Shown here piece after piece: positions 51,595 through 60,011 of a stretch of 64,000 nucleotides of DNA. The stretch comes from DAOTXS01 sp034433515 (GTDB taxonomy: Bacteria; Chloroflexota; Anaerolineae; UBA4142). How positions within the stretch are numbered: position 1 is the stretch's first letter; each line of letters begins with the position of its first letter. The notes under the pieces are model-generated. The model was given only the letters and a program-made list of their open reading frames with translations, ran no database searches and was not told the origin of the DNA. The stretch lies in assembly GCA_034433515.1 (NCBI GenBank), contig DAOUAL010000055.1, forward strand, positions 1 through 64,000. The letters are read 5' to 3'. A program made the translations under genes and the position numbers.

Positions 51595-52362
51595 ATGACC
51601 CAAACCAGTTTACGCCCCTTTCTGTCTGTCATTATCCCGGCATACAACGAAGAACGCCGTTTGCCGCAAACATTGCAAACGATCAGCGATTATCTCAGCC
51701 GGCAAGCATATACCAGCGAGTTGATCGTGGTGGACGATGGCAGTGTGGATCGCACGGCGCAAATCGTGGAAACCTTTTGCGCCACGCACCCCCATGTGCG
51801 ATTGATTCGGAACGATCATCGCGGCAAAGGGTATGCCGTGCGCACGGGCATGCTCGCCGCACGCGGACACATCGTTTTGTTTTCGGATGCGGACTTGTCC
51901 ACGCCCATCGAAGAAATCGCCGAGATGCTCCCGTGGTTCGAGCGCGGGTACGGCGTGGTGATCGGCTCGCGCGAAGGCAAAGGGGCGCGCCGCATCAAAG
52001 AACCTTTGTATCGGCACATTATGGGGCGCGCGTTTAATCTCATCGTCCGCCTTTTGACCGTGCGTGGCATTGACGATACGCAATGCGGTTTCAAAGCCTT
52101 CCGCGACGATATTGCGCGCGATGTGTTTTCGCGGATGAAACTGTACGGCGAGAATGCCAAGCGCGTTACCGATGCGATGGTGACCGGCTTTGATGTCGAA
52201 GTGTTGTATCTGGCACAAAAAGCCGGCATCAAAATCAAAGAAGTGCCGGTCGAGTGGCGGTATGGCAACGAAACCAAAGTCAATCCCCTCAAAGATTCGT
52301 GGCGCAACTTTCGCGATGTGGTGATGGTCCGGTGGAACGATTTGCGCGGCAAGTACGACTAA
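51595..52362 (+). CDS. dolichyl/polyprenyl-phosphate glycosyltransferase (GT2, DPG/DPM-like)
   Basis: 255 residues. LSVIIPAYNEERRLPQTLQT, LIVVDDGSVDRTAQIVE, GKGYAVRTGMLAA and FSDADLSTPIEEI match dolichyl-phosphate beta-glucosyltransferases. It would make the polyprenyl-phosphate sugar used by the preceding GT-C enzyme. No membrane helix. Confidence 0.9.
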   Translation: MTQTSLRPFLSVIIPAYNEERRLPQTLQTISDYLSRQAYTSELIVVDDGSVDRTAQIVETFCATHPHVRLIRNDHRGKGYAVRTGMLAARGHIVLFSDADLSTPIEEIAEMLPWFERGYGVVIGSREGKGARRIKEPLYRHIMGRAFNLIVRLLTVRGIDDTQCGFKAFRDDIARDVFSRMKLYGENAKRVTDAMVTGFDVEVLYLAQKAGIKIKEVPVEWRYGNETKVNPLKDSWRNFRDVVMVRWNDLRGKYD

Positions 52363-52391
52363 TTGCATCGTCAACGATTCTGTGGTAGAAT
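52363..52391 (+). promoter_or_regulatory. promoter of metG
   Basis: TTGCAT (52363), 17-bp spacer, TAGAAT (52386-52391). The predicted leader is about 240 bases. Confidence 0.7.
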
Positions 52392-52397
52392 AAGGTT

Positions 52398-52560
52398 GGT
52401 TGAGGTTGATGATGGTCACCTTTCAGATCTTCACGAACGCGATGGTCATGTCGAACGGCGCGCCGTAAGTGGGCACGCAGAGGTTTTGTGCCCCCGGTGC
52501 GCCACGCCGCTTTTGGACAACCGCAAGGGTTGCCCCAACACGAGCGGCGTTTTTATTTCC
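52398..52560 (+). ncRNA. structured leader or small RNA upstream of metG
   Basis: From the predicted start, hairpins include gggcac/gtgccc (about 52472-52494), and an 8-bp stem acgccgct/agcggcgt that encloses a small caacc-gcaa-gggttg hairpin and ends in ttttt (near 52560), like an intrinsic terminator. The 5' end (ggttggttgaggttg) can pair with the caacc/ccaac segments of the terminator arm. Not a recognised T-box or SAM riboswitch: no UGGNACCGCG-type motif is seen. Confidence 0.45.
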
Positions 52561-52640
52561 GACGAAAGACGAAGGATGGAGGACAACGCCTAGCCTCCGT
52601 CGTCTAACTTGCAATTTGGAACCTGAAACTGGAGTTGATT

Positions 52641-54404
52641 ATGAACAAAAAGATTGGAGTTTTCGTCGCATGGCCCTACGCTAATGGTCCCCTGCATTTG
52701 GGGCATATCGCCGGCGCGTATCTCACTGCCGACATCTTTGCGCGTTATCATCGCTTGGTGGGGAACGAGGTGTTGATGGTGTCCGGCTCAGATTCGCACG
52801 GGACGCCAGTAACCGTTACCGCCGATGAAGAGGGGATCACCGCGCGCCAAGTGTTCGAACGTTCGCACGCCCTCTTTTTGGAAGCATGGCAAAAGTTGGG
52901 CATCTCGTTCGATCTCTTTACGCACACGGATACGGAGAATCATTGGGCGATTGCGCAGGATTTCTTTGCGCGCTTGCTCCAAAAAGAGTACATCTACAAA
53001 GCGACAGAAAAACAAGTGTACTGCGAAGAGGATGCGCGCTTTTTACCCGATCGCTACATCAACGGCGAATGTCCGCACTGCCACTTTCCGCGCGCGCGCG
53101 GCGATCAATGCGATAACTGTGGACGCGTCCTCGATGCGACGGAACTGATCAATCCCAAATGCAAGTTGGCAAAGCCGGGGGAAACCCATCGTTTGGTCGT
53201 GCGCGAGAGTGAACATTTTTATCTCGACTTGCCCAAGTTTGAAAAACGCTTGCTCGATTATCTGAGCGATAAGGATTCGTACTGGAAATCGAACGTGGTG
53301 GCGTTTGTGCGCAACTGGTTGCAAGCCGGCTTGCACGGTCGCGCCATTACCCGCGATTTGGATTGGGGGATCACCTTGCCAATCCCCGGCTATGACTCGA
53401 AACGCATCTACGTTTGGTTCGAAGCGGTGATCGGCTACTATTCCGCCTCGGTTGAGTGGGCTAAGAATCGCGGCACGCCGGACAAGTGGAAAGAGTGGTG
53501 GACCAAATCGGACAACGTGCGCGGGTACTATTTCGTGGGCAAGGACAATATTCCGTTTCACACGATTATATGGCCCGCCATGTTACTCGGGTACGATGAA
53601 AACTTGCCCTTGCCGTACGATGTGCCGGCAAACGAGTTTCTCACTCTCGAAGGACGCAAGTTTAGCAAGAGCGAACACTGGGCAGTCTGGATCAACGATT
53701 ATTTGCAAGTGTACGATCCCGATCCGTTGCGCTACCTGCTTTCGGTCAATATGCCGGAATTTGCGGATACCGACTTTACGTGGAAAGAGTTTGTCCGCCG
53801 CAACAACGATGAACTCATCGCTAACTGGGGCAATCTCGCCAATCGCGTGCTCACGTTTACGTACAAAAATTTCGATCAGCGCGTCCCCACCCCGGGCGCG
53901 TTGAATGACGCTGACCGTGCGCTCATCGCCAAATCCGAAGCCGCGTTTGCCAGCGTAGGCGATGCGTTGAATCGCGTACGTTTCAAAGAAGCCATCCATA
54001 TCGCCATTGAGGTGGCACGCGAGGCAAATGTGTACCTCCAAGTAACCGAGCCATGGAAAACGATCAAGGTGGATCGCACGCGCGCGGCCACTTCGCTCTA
54101 TGTGGCGTTGCGCGTGATTGATAACTTGAAAACGTTATTCTATCCCTTTTTGCCGTTTTCATCGAACGAACTGCACCGGCAACTGGGCTATGACGGCGAC
54201 TTGCTCGGCGAAATCAAAATCGAAACGTTCCACGAGACCACGCGCAGTCATACAGCCGCGGTGTATCATCCTGGCAAGCATTCGCAAAAATGGGAACCCT
54301 CGCAACTTGTACCGGGGCAAGTGTTGCGCGAACCGAAAGCGTTGTTCAGAAAATTGGATGAGAAGATTGCGGAAGAGGAAAAGGCGAAATTGGGAAGAGT
54401 GTAA
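52641..54404 (+). CDS. metG: methionyl-tRNA synthetase
   Basis: 587 residues. Class I signature HLGH (19-22) and KFSKS (about 340-344, a KMSKS variant), with one zinc knuckle pair CPHCHFPRARGDQCDNC. It charges tRNA-Met in the cytoplasm. There is no C-terminal tRNA-binding (OB) domain, so this is the short form. The start follows ctggagt. The C-terminal residues after about 540 are charged and less conserved. Confidence 0.96.
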   Translation: MNKKIGVFVAWPYANGPLHLGHIAGAYLTADIFARYHRLVGNEVLMVSGSDSHGTPVTVTADEEGITARQVFERSHALFLEAWQKLGISFDLFTHTDTENHWAIAQDFFARLLQKEYIYKATEKQVYCEEDARFLPDRYINGECPHCHFPRARGDQCDNCGRVLDATELINPKCKLAKPGETHRLVVRESEHFYLDLPKFEKRLLDYLSDKDSYWKSNVVAFVRNWLQAGLHGRAITRDLDWGITLPIPGYDSKRIYVWFEAVIGYYSASVEWAKNRGTPDKWKEWWTKSDNVRGYYFVGKDNIPFHTIIWPAMLLGYDENLPLPYDVPANEFLTLEGRKFSKSEHWAVWINDYLQVYDPDPLRYLLSVNMPEFADTDFTWKEFVRRNNDELIANWGNLANRVLTFTYKNFDQRVPTPGALNDADRALIAKSEAAFASVGDALNRVRFKEAIHIAIEVAREANVYLQVTEPWKTIKVDRTRAATSLYVALRVIDNLKTLFYPFLPFSSNELHRQLGYDGDLLGEIKIETFHETTRSHTAAVYHPGKHSQKWEPSQLVPGQVLREPKALFRKLDEKIAEEEKAKLGRV

Positions 54405-54410
54405 AACATT

Positions 54411-54490
54411 CTGTCCTTGCGAGGAGCCAAGCAATCTTTCCAAGTGATTGGAGAGATTGCCACGCCGCAAAAACGCGGCCCGCCATGACG
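54411..54490. repeat. REP-like hairpin element
   Basis: ctgtccttgcgaggagccaa followed by gcaatctttccaa/ttggagagattgc (12 of 13 pair) and a small ccgcaaaaacgcgg hairpin. It resembles the widespread TTGCGAGGAGC...AGCAATCT repeats. Lies between metG and the next gene. Confidence 0.55.
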
Positions 54491-54503
54491 TGGAGGAGCA
54501 AAT

Positions 54504-54857
54504 ATGAGCACACCAGAGCCACAAGAGTTTGACCTTGCGCAAGAGTTGCACGAATTGGGCGAACAAATCAAACGCGCGTTTCAAGTTGCTCGCGAACATC
54601 CCAAAACCAAAGCGATGGAGCAAGACATTGTGCATGCCATCCGCAATCTTGAAACGGAAATCCAACGCGTGATCAAAACGGCGCAGGAACATCAAGCCCT
54701 CAAGCGGGCAGGGGAACAGATCAGAGAAACGGCACAGTCGGTTAAAGCCAGTGGCGCGCCCGATGACATTGCACGGGGCATCGCGAAAGGGATACGTGTA
54801 TTGAACGAGCAAATCCGCCAAGCGATTGAGGAGGCGGAAAAATCAACCCACTCATGA
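54504..54857 (+). CDS. small helical coiled-coil protein, unknown function
   Basis: 117 residues, charged, predicted almost wholly helical with heptad-like patterns (LAQELHELGEQIKRAF, IRNLETEIQRVIKTAQEH). No Cys, no signal peptide. SD gtggagga. A GC-rich hairpin caaggacggcga/tcgccgtccttg (54858-54895) follows directly. Confidence 0.75.
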   Translation: MSTPEPQEFDLAQELHELGEQIKRAFQVAREHPKTKAMEQDIVHAIRNLETEIQRVIKTAQEHQALKRAGEQIRETAQSVKASGAPDDIARGIAKGIRVLNEQIRQAIEEAEKSTHS

Positions 54858-54926
54858 CAAGGACGGCGAGGGACGAAAACCTTCGCCGTCCTTGTGGGGG
54901 GGCTAGGCAGATGACCCTATCAATGC

Positions 54927-55130
54927 TATAATCAGTTCAGTGGCGCAAGGGAGGTGATGCTAAGCCTAGATTTCGCACCTGTGTTATCAAATAGACAACG
55001 TCGCTCGTCCAACCACCGAACACAATGCTCTGTCTGCTCGGTCGGGCCAGGGTGCGAAAGCGAGGCCAAGTCAATTGATTCGTCAGCGACGTATGTGCCT
55101 AGTTCACAAGTCATTCATTCTTAGGAGGAG
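54927..55130 (+). promoter_or_regulatory. long structured leader of the membrane protein gene at 55136
   Basis: A TATAAT at 54927-54932 would start an mRNA near 54939, giving a leader of about 200 bases with no gene. tttcgcacc (54971) pairs perfectly with ggtgcgaaa (55051) to enclose an 88-base domain. An SD taggaggag precedes the ATG. No known riboswitch recognised. Confidence 0.35.
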
Positions 55131-55135
55131 CCCCT

Positions 55136-55630
55136 ATGGACCAGTATCTTACCGCCGAAGTTAAGAAAGGCGCAACCTATTATGCGATTATCGCTATCGT
55201 GCTTGGTGTTCTGGGCGCAATTCTCGGAATCGCCATTATCGCAGTCCCACCGATTGCGTTTCTAGCGTGTTTGACCACGCCTTTGTTGTGTCTAAGCGCG
55301 TTTGCATTTCCCATCGGCATCGGTTGGTTTGTGGCACAATGGAGCGGTAGTAGCGACATGGGCAAAGGCGCTATAAGCGGCGCGTTAGCATGCGGGCTGG
55401 GTGCGCTAATTGCTGGCGTGGTAAATTGGATTCTCAATATCTGCTCCAGCGTGGTAACCTTCGCCTTAGTTACTTCATCGCTCGGCGGCGATATGGTCGG
55501 CACATTGATCACAAGCGTTGCCGGTGGCTTGGTCGGCTGGATCGTTGGTGTAGTTTTAGCCGCCGTCTTTGGTGCGGTGGGCGGTTTGCTCTACGTGGCA
55601 ATCCAAGGCAGTAAAGCCAAACCAGCGTGA
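55136..55630 (+). CDS. Gly/Ala-rich membrane protein of unknown function
   Basis: 164 residues. Four hydrophobic stretches (about 15-50, 60-75, 83-115, 120-155) with glycine-zipper-like spacing (GLGALIAGVVNWIL, VAGGLVGWIVGVVLAAVFG). Single Cys pair in the first loop. Family not recognised. It is monocistronic with its own long leader and terminator. Confidence 0.75.
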   Translation: MDQYLTAEVKKGATYYAIIAIVLGVLGAILGIAIIAVPPIAFLACLTTPLLCLSAFAFPIGIGWFVAQWSGSSDMGKGAISGALACGLGALIAGVVNWILNICSSVVTFALVTSSLGGDMVGTLITSVAGGLVGWIVGVVLAAVFGAVGGLLYVAIQGSKAKPA

Positions 55631-55645
55631 GCCGCTGAACAACCA

Positions 55646-55682
55646 AACGAGTGGAGCCCAGCGGTTCCACTCGTTATTTTTC
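55646..55682 (+). terminator. terminator after the membrane protein gene
   Basis: Perfect 10-bp stem aacgagtgga/tccactcgtt with a 10-base loop and atttttc. It abuts the convergent rhodanese gene's stop. Confidence 0.8.
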
Positions 55683-56092
55683 TACGGACTCGTTACCACT
55701 GGATACCCCGCTGCTTTCCACTGACTCAAGCCGCCCGCCAGACTGGTTACTTGCAGAAATCCGGCGCGCAGTAAAATATCGCGCCCGGTTGCACTCCGAT
55801 TCCCTGACCGACACACCACAACAATTGGCTGGTCGCGTGGCAATTCTTTGACCCGGGATTCTAACTCGCCCAACGGAATCAAAGTTGAACCCGGAACGTG
55901 ATATTCGTTCCATTCTTCCGGCTGACGCACATCGAGGATGAATGCGCCAGCGTTACGCAGATTCAACGCTTGATTGATAGAGATTTCTTTGGGCAGCGTG
56001 TTCGTGATTGCCGCCGGTGCGCTTTGGCATGCCACCCCACCCAATATCAACACCATGATCGCAATGCCAAGCAATCCAAATTGCAATCGCAT
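55682..56092 (-). CDS. rhodanese-domain lipoprotein
   Basis: 136 residues. Lipoprotein signal with lipobox GGVAC (about residue 22), then a rhodanese fold with DVRQPEEWNEYHVPGS and active-site loop VVVCRSGNRSATGRD holding the catalytic Cys. It would transfer sulfur outside the cytoplasm or act as a sulfur-binding or redox protein. SD aaggaga. Confidence 0.88.
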   Translation of the reverse strand: MRLQFGLLGIAIMVLILGGVACQSAPAAITNTLPKEISINQALNLRNAGAFILDVRQPEEWNEYHVPGSTLIPLGELESRVKELPRDQPIVVVCRSGNRSATGRDILLRAGFLQVTSLAGGLSQWKAAGYPVVTSP

Positions 56093-56193
56093 TACTTCTC
56101 CTTCAAAGAATAATATTGCTTTATTTGATGCAATTTTCGGCAAAAAGTTTCAACCAAGTTGCGTTTCTCTGCAATCGTGATAGAATGGAATTG

Positions 56194-56242
56194 AACCCTA
56201 GACACTCTATACTCCATACTCTACACTCTAAACTCTAACCCT
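56194..56242 (+). repeat. degenerate ctctaN-type heptamer run in the dinG leader
   Basis: aaccctagacactctatact and following units up to ctctaaccctag form a run of actcta-like units just before dinG, matching in kind the run before korA. Confidence 0.6.
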
Positions 56243-56255
56243 AGAAAGCCCCGTT

Positions 56256-59099
56256 ATGCCTCGCATCTATGTTGCGCTCGACACCGAAACGACCGGCTTG
56301 CAAGCCGACCGCGACGCGATCATCGAAATCGGTGCGATCAAATTTCGCGGCGATGAACTCTTGGGCGAATGGTCAGCGCTCGTCAACCCAGGCCGCGCCC
56401 TGCCTCACAAAATCGAACGTTTGACCGGCATCACCTCCCGCGAAGTTGCCAACGCGCCGTTGCTCTCCCAGGTTGCCCCGCAACTTTCACGCTTTATCGG
56501 CGAAAATCCGATTGTAGGTCACAACATCCAATTCGATCTGGCGTTTCTTCAACGCCGCGGCATTTCGTTTTCCGCGCCCGCGCTCGATACATTTGAACTG
56601 GCGTGCATCTTGATGCCGTACGCCTCGCGTTACTCGCTGGGCAAGTTGATGGATGAACTCGGCATTGCGTTTCCCACCCGCCATCGCGCATTGGACGATG
56701 CCCGCGCCGTGCGAGCCTTGTTCTGCGCCCTCCTCGAACGCGCGCGCGATTTGGAGGTCAAGGTCATTGAGGAAATTGCCAAACTTAGCGACAAGTCGAA
56801 CTGGGCGCTCAAGTTTGCATTCCAAGATATTTTGCGTGACCGCGCGCGCACCGCGTTTGCGCCCGGCACGATTGGCGCACAATTGGCGGCAAAGGGTACA
56901 ACGACCAGCGAGGAAACGCTGGGCTTGCTTTTCTCGCGCGATCGCGACGAACGTCCACTCAAACCCAAAGCGCATAATGACCCGCTCGATGTGGACGCGC
57001 TGGCACATTTGTTGGAACCCGAGGGTTTGTTCGCCCAAGCGTTCGAGGGGTACGAGCATCGTCCGCAACAAATCGAAATGTTGCGCGCGGTTGCCAATGC
57101 CTTCAACGACGACGCAACGCTCTTGGTCGAAGCCGGCACCGGTACCGGCAAATCACTCGCGTACTTGATTCCGGCAATTTATTGGGCGGTGCAGAATAAT
57201 CAGCGCGTCGTCATCTCGACGAACACGATCAACTTGCAAGATCAACTCTATCTCAAAGACATTCCTGATTTGCGCAAGGTCTTGCCCTTTGAGTTCAAAG
57301 CCGCGTTGCTCAAAGGTCGCTCAAATTACCTGTGCCGCCATCGGTTCGAGTCGTTGCGCAAAAGCGAAAAACTCGACAACGATCAAGTGCGCGTGCTTGC
57401 CAAAGTGTTGGCGTGGTTGCCCTCCACTGCCACCGGCGACAGCGCAGAATTGATCTTGATGGGTCCCGCCGAAAATGCAGTGTGGTCGCGCATCGCCAGC
57501 GATGCCGATCATTGCTCGGCGGAGCGTTGTCAATTCCAACAAGAAGGCAAATGCTTTTTCTATCGCGCGCGCGAACGCGCCGAGAGTGCGCACGTCATCA
57601 TCGTCAATCACGCGCTCCTGCTCTCCGATGTGGCAACCGAAAATCACGTGTTGCCGGAATACAAGTATTTGGTCGTGGACGAAGCGCATCACTTGGAGGC
57701 ACGCGCGACCGATGCGTTGTCGTTCGAAGCCTCGAGTTCAAGTTTAGAATTGTTGTTGCGAGGATTAGCGAACGAGCGCGGCGGATTGATTGGCAATCTG
57801 GCCGGCGCGTTGCGCCATTCCGATCTGCCGCCGCAGCTCAAGAGCGAGGTGCAAAACATTTTTAATGATGTTGCCGATGATGTGGAACGCGCGCTGCGGG
57901 GGGTGTACGATTTCTTTATGGCGTTGGAAAAATTTTTGGATGCGCAAGAATCATCCCCCGGCGAAAACGATAGCGCGTACGATCGGCAAATTCGTTTGAC
58001 GCCCACGCGCCGCGCGCAACCGGCGTGGAGTAATATTGAGATTGCTTGGGACGATTTTGGCGCGCGCCTGCGCCAGGTGCGCGAGGGAATGGAACGCATT
58101 TACAAAACGTGGCAAGACCTAGACGATTCTGAGGTGCCCAGCCATTACGATCTCTTGCAAGAACTCGCCGCGGCGATGCGACGCGTGAGTGAAACGCGCG
58201 CGCAATTAGAAGCACTTGTAACCAAGCCGCAAGCGAACGGCATTTATTGGGCAGAGATCAACAAGAACAATCGCAACATCTCGTTGCACGTCGCACCCTT
58301 GTACGTCGGCGAGTTACTTCAAAAGCAATTGTTCGCCGGCAAAAGCGCGACGATTCTCACATCGGCGACGTTGTGTGTGGACAAATCGTTCGCGCACATC
58401 AAATCACGTTTGGGCATTGGCGATTGGGCAGACGAACTCGCCGTCGGCTCGCCCTTCGATTATGCGAACGCGGCGATGGTGTACGTTCCCACCGATATGC
58501 CGGAACCCGGGCAACCCGGCTACCAAAAAGCCGTCGAAGCCGCGCTGATTGACTTGTTGCGCGCAACGCAGGGCCGCGCCCTTGTACTGTTCACTTCCAT
58601 CTCGCAACTCAACGCCACCTACCGCGCGATCACACGCCCGCTTGAAGAAGATGGCATTGTGGTCATCGCGCAAAATCTGGATGGCTCGCGCCGCCAAGTG
58701 TTGGAGACATTCAAGACGCAGGAGAAAACCGTCTTGCTCGGCACAAAATCATTTTGGGAAGGCGTGGACGTGGTGGGCGAGGCGTTATCGTGTTTGGTGA
58801 TTGCCCGTTTGCCATTCTCGGTACCGAGCGATCCCATTTTCGCCGCGCGCAGTGAAACGTTCGAGGATTCGTTCAGCAAGTATGCCGTGCCAGAAGCGGT
58901 GCTGCGTTTTCGGCAAGGGTTCGGACGCTTGATTCGCAGCAAGAATGATCGCGGCATTGTCGTGGTGCTGGACAAGCGCGTGCTGTCGAAGTCGTACGGG
59001 CGGATGTTCATCGAGTCATTGCCGCCGGTCTCCAAGCGTCAAGGACCGCTCAAAGAGTTGCCCCAGTTTGCCGCCCAGTGGATTGACGGGGAGCCGTGA
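56256..59099 (+). CDS. dinG: DinG/YoaA-type helicase with N-terminal 3'-5' exonuclease domain
   Basis: 947 residues. The N-terminal 175 residues are a DnaQ-like DEDD exonuclease (ALDTETTGLQADRDAIIEIG, GHNIQFDLAFL). The helicase part has Walker A EAGTGTGKS (Lys299) and the DEAH box VVDEAHHLE (Asp475). Between them are four Cys (NYLCRHRF, HCSAERC, GKCFFY) placed like the XPD/DinG iron-sulfur cluster. Such proteins unwind R-loops and damaged DNA 5'-3'. The exonuclease fusion is typical of Gram-positive DinG, which often lacks the Fe-S Cys; here both seem present. Confidence 0.93.
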   Translation: MPRIYVALDTETTGLQADRDAIIEIGAIKFRGDELLGEWSALVNPGRALPHKIERLTGITSREVANAPLLSQVAPQLSRFIGENPIVGHNIQFDLAFLQRRGISFSAPALDTFELACILMPYASRYSLGKLMDELGIAFPTRHRALDDARAVRALFCALLERARDLEVKVIEEIAKLSDKSNWALKFAFQDILRDRARTAFAPGTIGAQLAAKGTTTSEETLGLLFSRDRDERPLKPKAHNDPLDVDALAHLLEPEGLFAQAFEGYEHRPQQIEMLRAVANAFNDDATLLVEAGTGTGKSLAYLIPAIYWAVQNNQRVVISTNTINLQDQLYLKDIPDLRKVLPFEFKAALLKGRSNYLCRHRFESLRKSEKLDNDQVRVLAKVLAWLPSTATGDSAELILMGPAENAVWSRIASDADHCSAERCQFQQEGKCFFYRARERAESAHVIIVNHALLLSDVATENHVLPEYKYLVVDEAHHLEARATDALSFEASSSSLELLLRGLANERGGLIGNLAGALRHSDLPPQLKSEVQNIFNDVADDVERALRGVYDFFMALEKFLDAQESSPGENDSAYDRQIRLTPTRRAQPAWSNIEIAWDDFGARLRQVREGMERIYKTWQDLDDSEVPSHYDLLQELAAAMRRVSETRAQLEALVTKPQANGIYWAEINKNNRNISLHVAPLYVGELLQKQLFAGKSATILTSATLCVDKSFAHIKSRLGIGDWADELAVGSPFDYANAAMVYVPTDMPEPGQPGYQKAVEAALIDLLRATQGRALVLFTSISQLNATYRAITRPLEEDGIVVIAQNLDGSRRQVLETFKTQEKTVLLGTKSFWEGVDVVGEALSCLVIARLPFSVPSDPIFAARSETFEDSFSKYAVPEAVLRFRQGFGRLIRSKNDRGIVVVLDKRVLSKSYGRMFIESLPPVSKRQGPLKELPQFAAQWIDGEP

Positions 59100-59107
59100 G
59101 CCGGAGG

Positions 59108-59153
59108 TTCAATGAGCCAAACAATCGCCTCAAGCGGAAATGTGGCTCATTGG
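59108..59153. terminator. hairpin between convergent dinG and the PNPOx-like gene
   Basis: aatgagcca/tggctcatt stem with an inner loop of about 27 bases. Same atgagcca motif as in the rplT terminator. Confidence 0.45.
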
Positions 59154-59158
59154 TTGAG

Positions 59159-59941
59159 TTACGCGACTCGTTCACCCGGCAACGGCGGTCCGCCGGCGTA
59201 CACCTCTTGCACGCGAATTTTCCCTCGCGCGTCCCACTGACCTTTCACCTGATACGAAATCGCTTCGAACGTCAGAATGTTCGTCGCCACTTGGGCGCCA
59301 GCGGGTGGTCGCGGCAGTTTCGATAAAGTGTGGCAAATCAAATGTTGCGCGCCGGCCGGTTGCATCGAAAGCGCCGGCACTACAATCGGATAACCATCCT
59401 CCCCCAGCCACGCGAGCACTTTGACCGCCATCATTTTCGCAAATTCGTTTTGGACTTGGGGCGGCATCACCACGCCGTCGTTTGTGTCTGATGTTCTCAA
59501 TCCGGCGATACGCGCGCGCAAAAAATCGGTCATCACTTGGAGTTTGGAAATCGCAAAGGTGTTTTCGACCGAGCGCACGCGAATGATGCCGGCATCACGA
59601 ATACCGGTGTATGCATTGTAGCGCAAGAGCGAGCCGCTCATCACCTTGTCCACATACGCCCCCGTGCGCTGAAACTCGATGAAATCGCCTTTGAGTATCC
59701 AACCGCGCAGTTCCGGCGTGATCACCAGAATCCCCACGCGTGCATCCTCTTTAAGGTTACGAATGCTTTTGCGCAACAAAAAGTTGCCGAAGAAAACGGT
59801 ATCCGGTTGATCGTCGGCAGGCTGCAGCGAAATGCACGGCACGACGTTCGGCACGCCGGCAAGGTTCCGGGTCGCCAAAAATTTCGGCGTCATTTCGCCG
59901 CGCAGGGCATCGAGTAATCCAGCGTGTTGTTCGAGTATCAT
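59159..59941 (-). CDS. pyridoxamine-5'-phosphate-oxidase-like split-barrel protein
   Basis: 260 residues. KFLATRNLAGVPNVVPCIS and FFGNFLLRKSIRNLKEDARV are typical of FMN-binding PNPOx-like barrels, and GEDGYPIVVPALSMQPAG near residue 180 suggests a second barrel half. Substrate unknown. SD gggagg. Between it and the activase gene lies a run of aagtataaagtatgaagg units and their complement. Confidence 0.75.
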   Translation of the reverse strand: MILEQHAGLLDALRGEMTPKFLATRNLAGVPNVVPCISLQPADDQPDTVFFGNFLLRKSIRNLKEDARVGILVITPELRGWILKGDFIEFQRTGAYVDKVMSGSLLRYNAYTGIRDAGIIRVRSVENTFAISKLQVMTDFLRARIAGLRTSDTNDGVVMPPQVQNEFAKMMAVKVLAWLGEDGYPIVVPALSMQPAGAQHLICHTLSKLPRPPAGAQVATNILTFEAISYQVKGQWDARGKIRVQEVYAGGPPLPGERVA

Positions 59942-60011
59942 AGGTTCCTCCCTATCAAAGTATAAAGTATGAAGGCAGAAGGATGAAAGGGGTAAATTCG
60001 TCTTTCATCCT

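Noticed and set aside
52398..52560. Signal-recognition-particle RNA, 6S RNA, tmRNA or T-box
   Set aside because: The conserved SRP tetraloop domain, the tmRNA T-arm and the T-box UGGNACCGCG motif are all absent.
55646..55682. CRISPR or tandem-repeat array
   Set aside because: No regularly spaced direct repeats occur here or elsewhere in the window; this is a single terminator hairpin.
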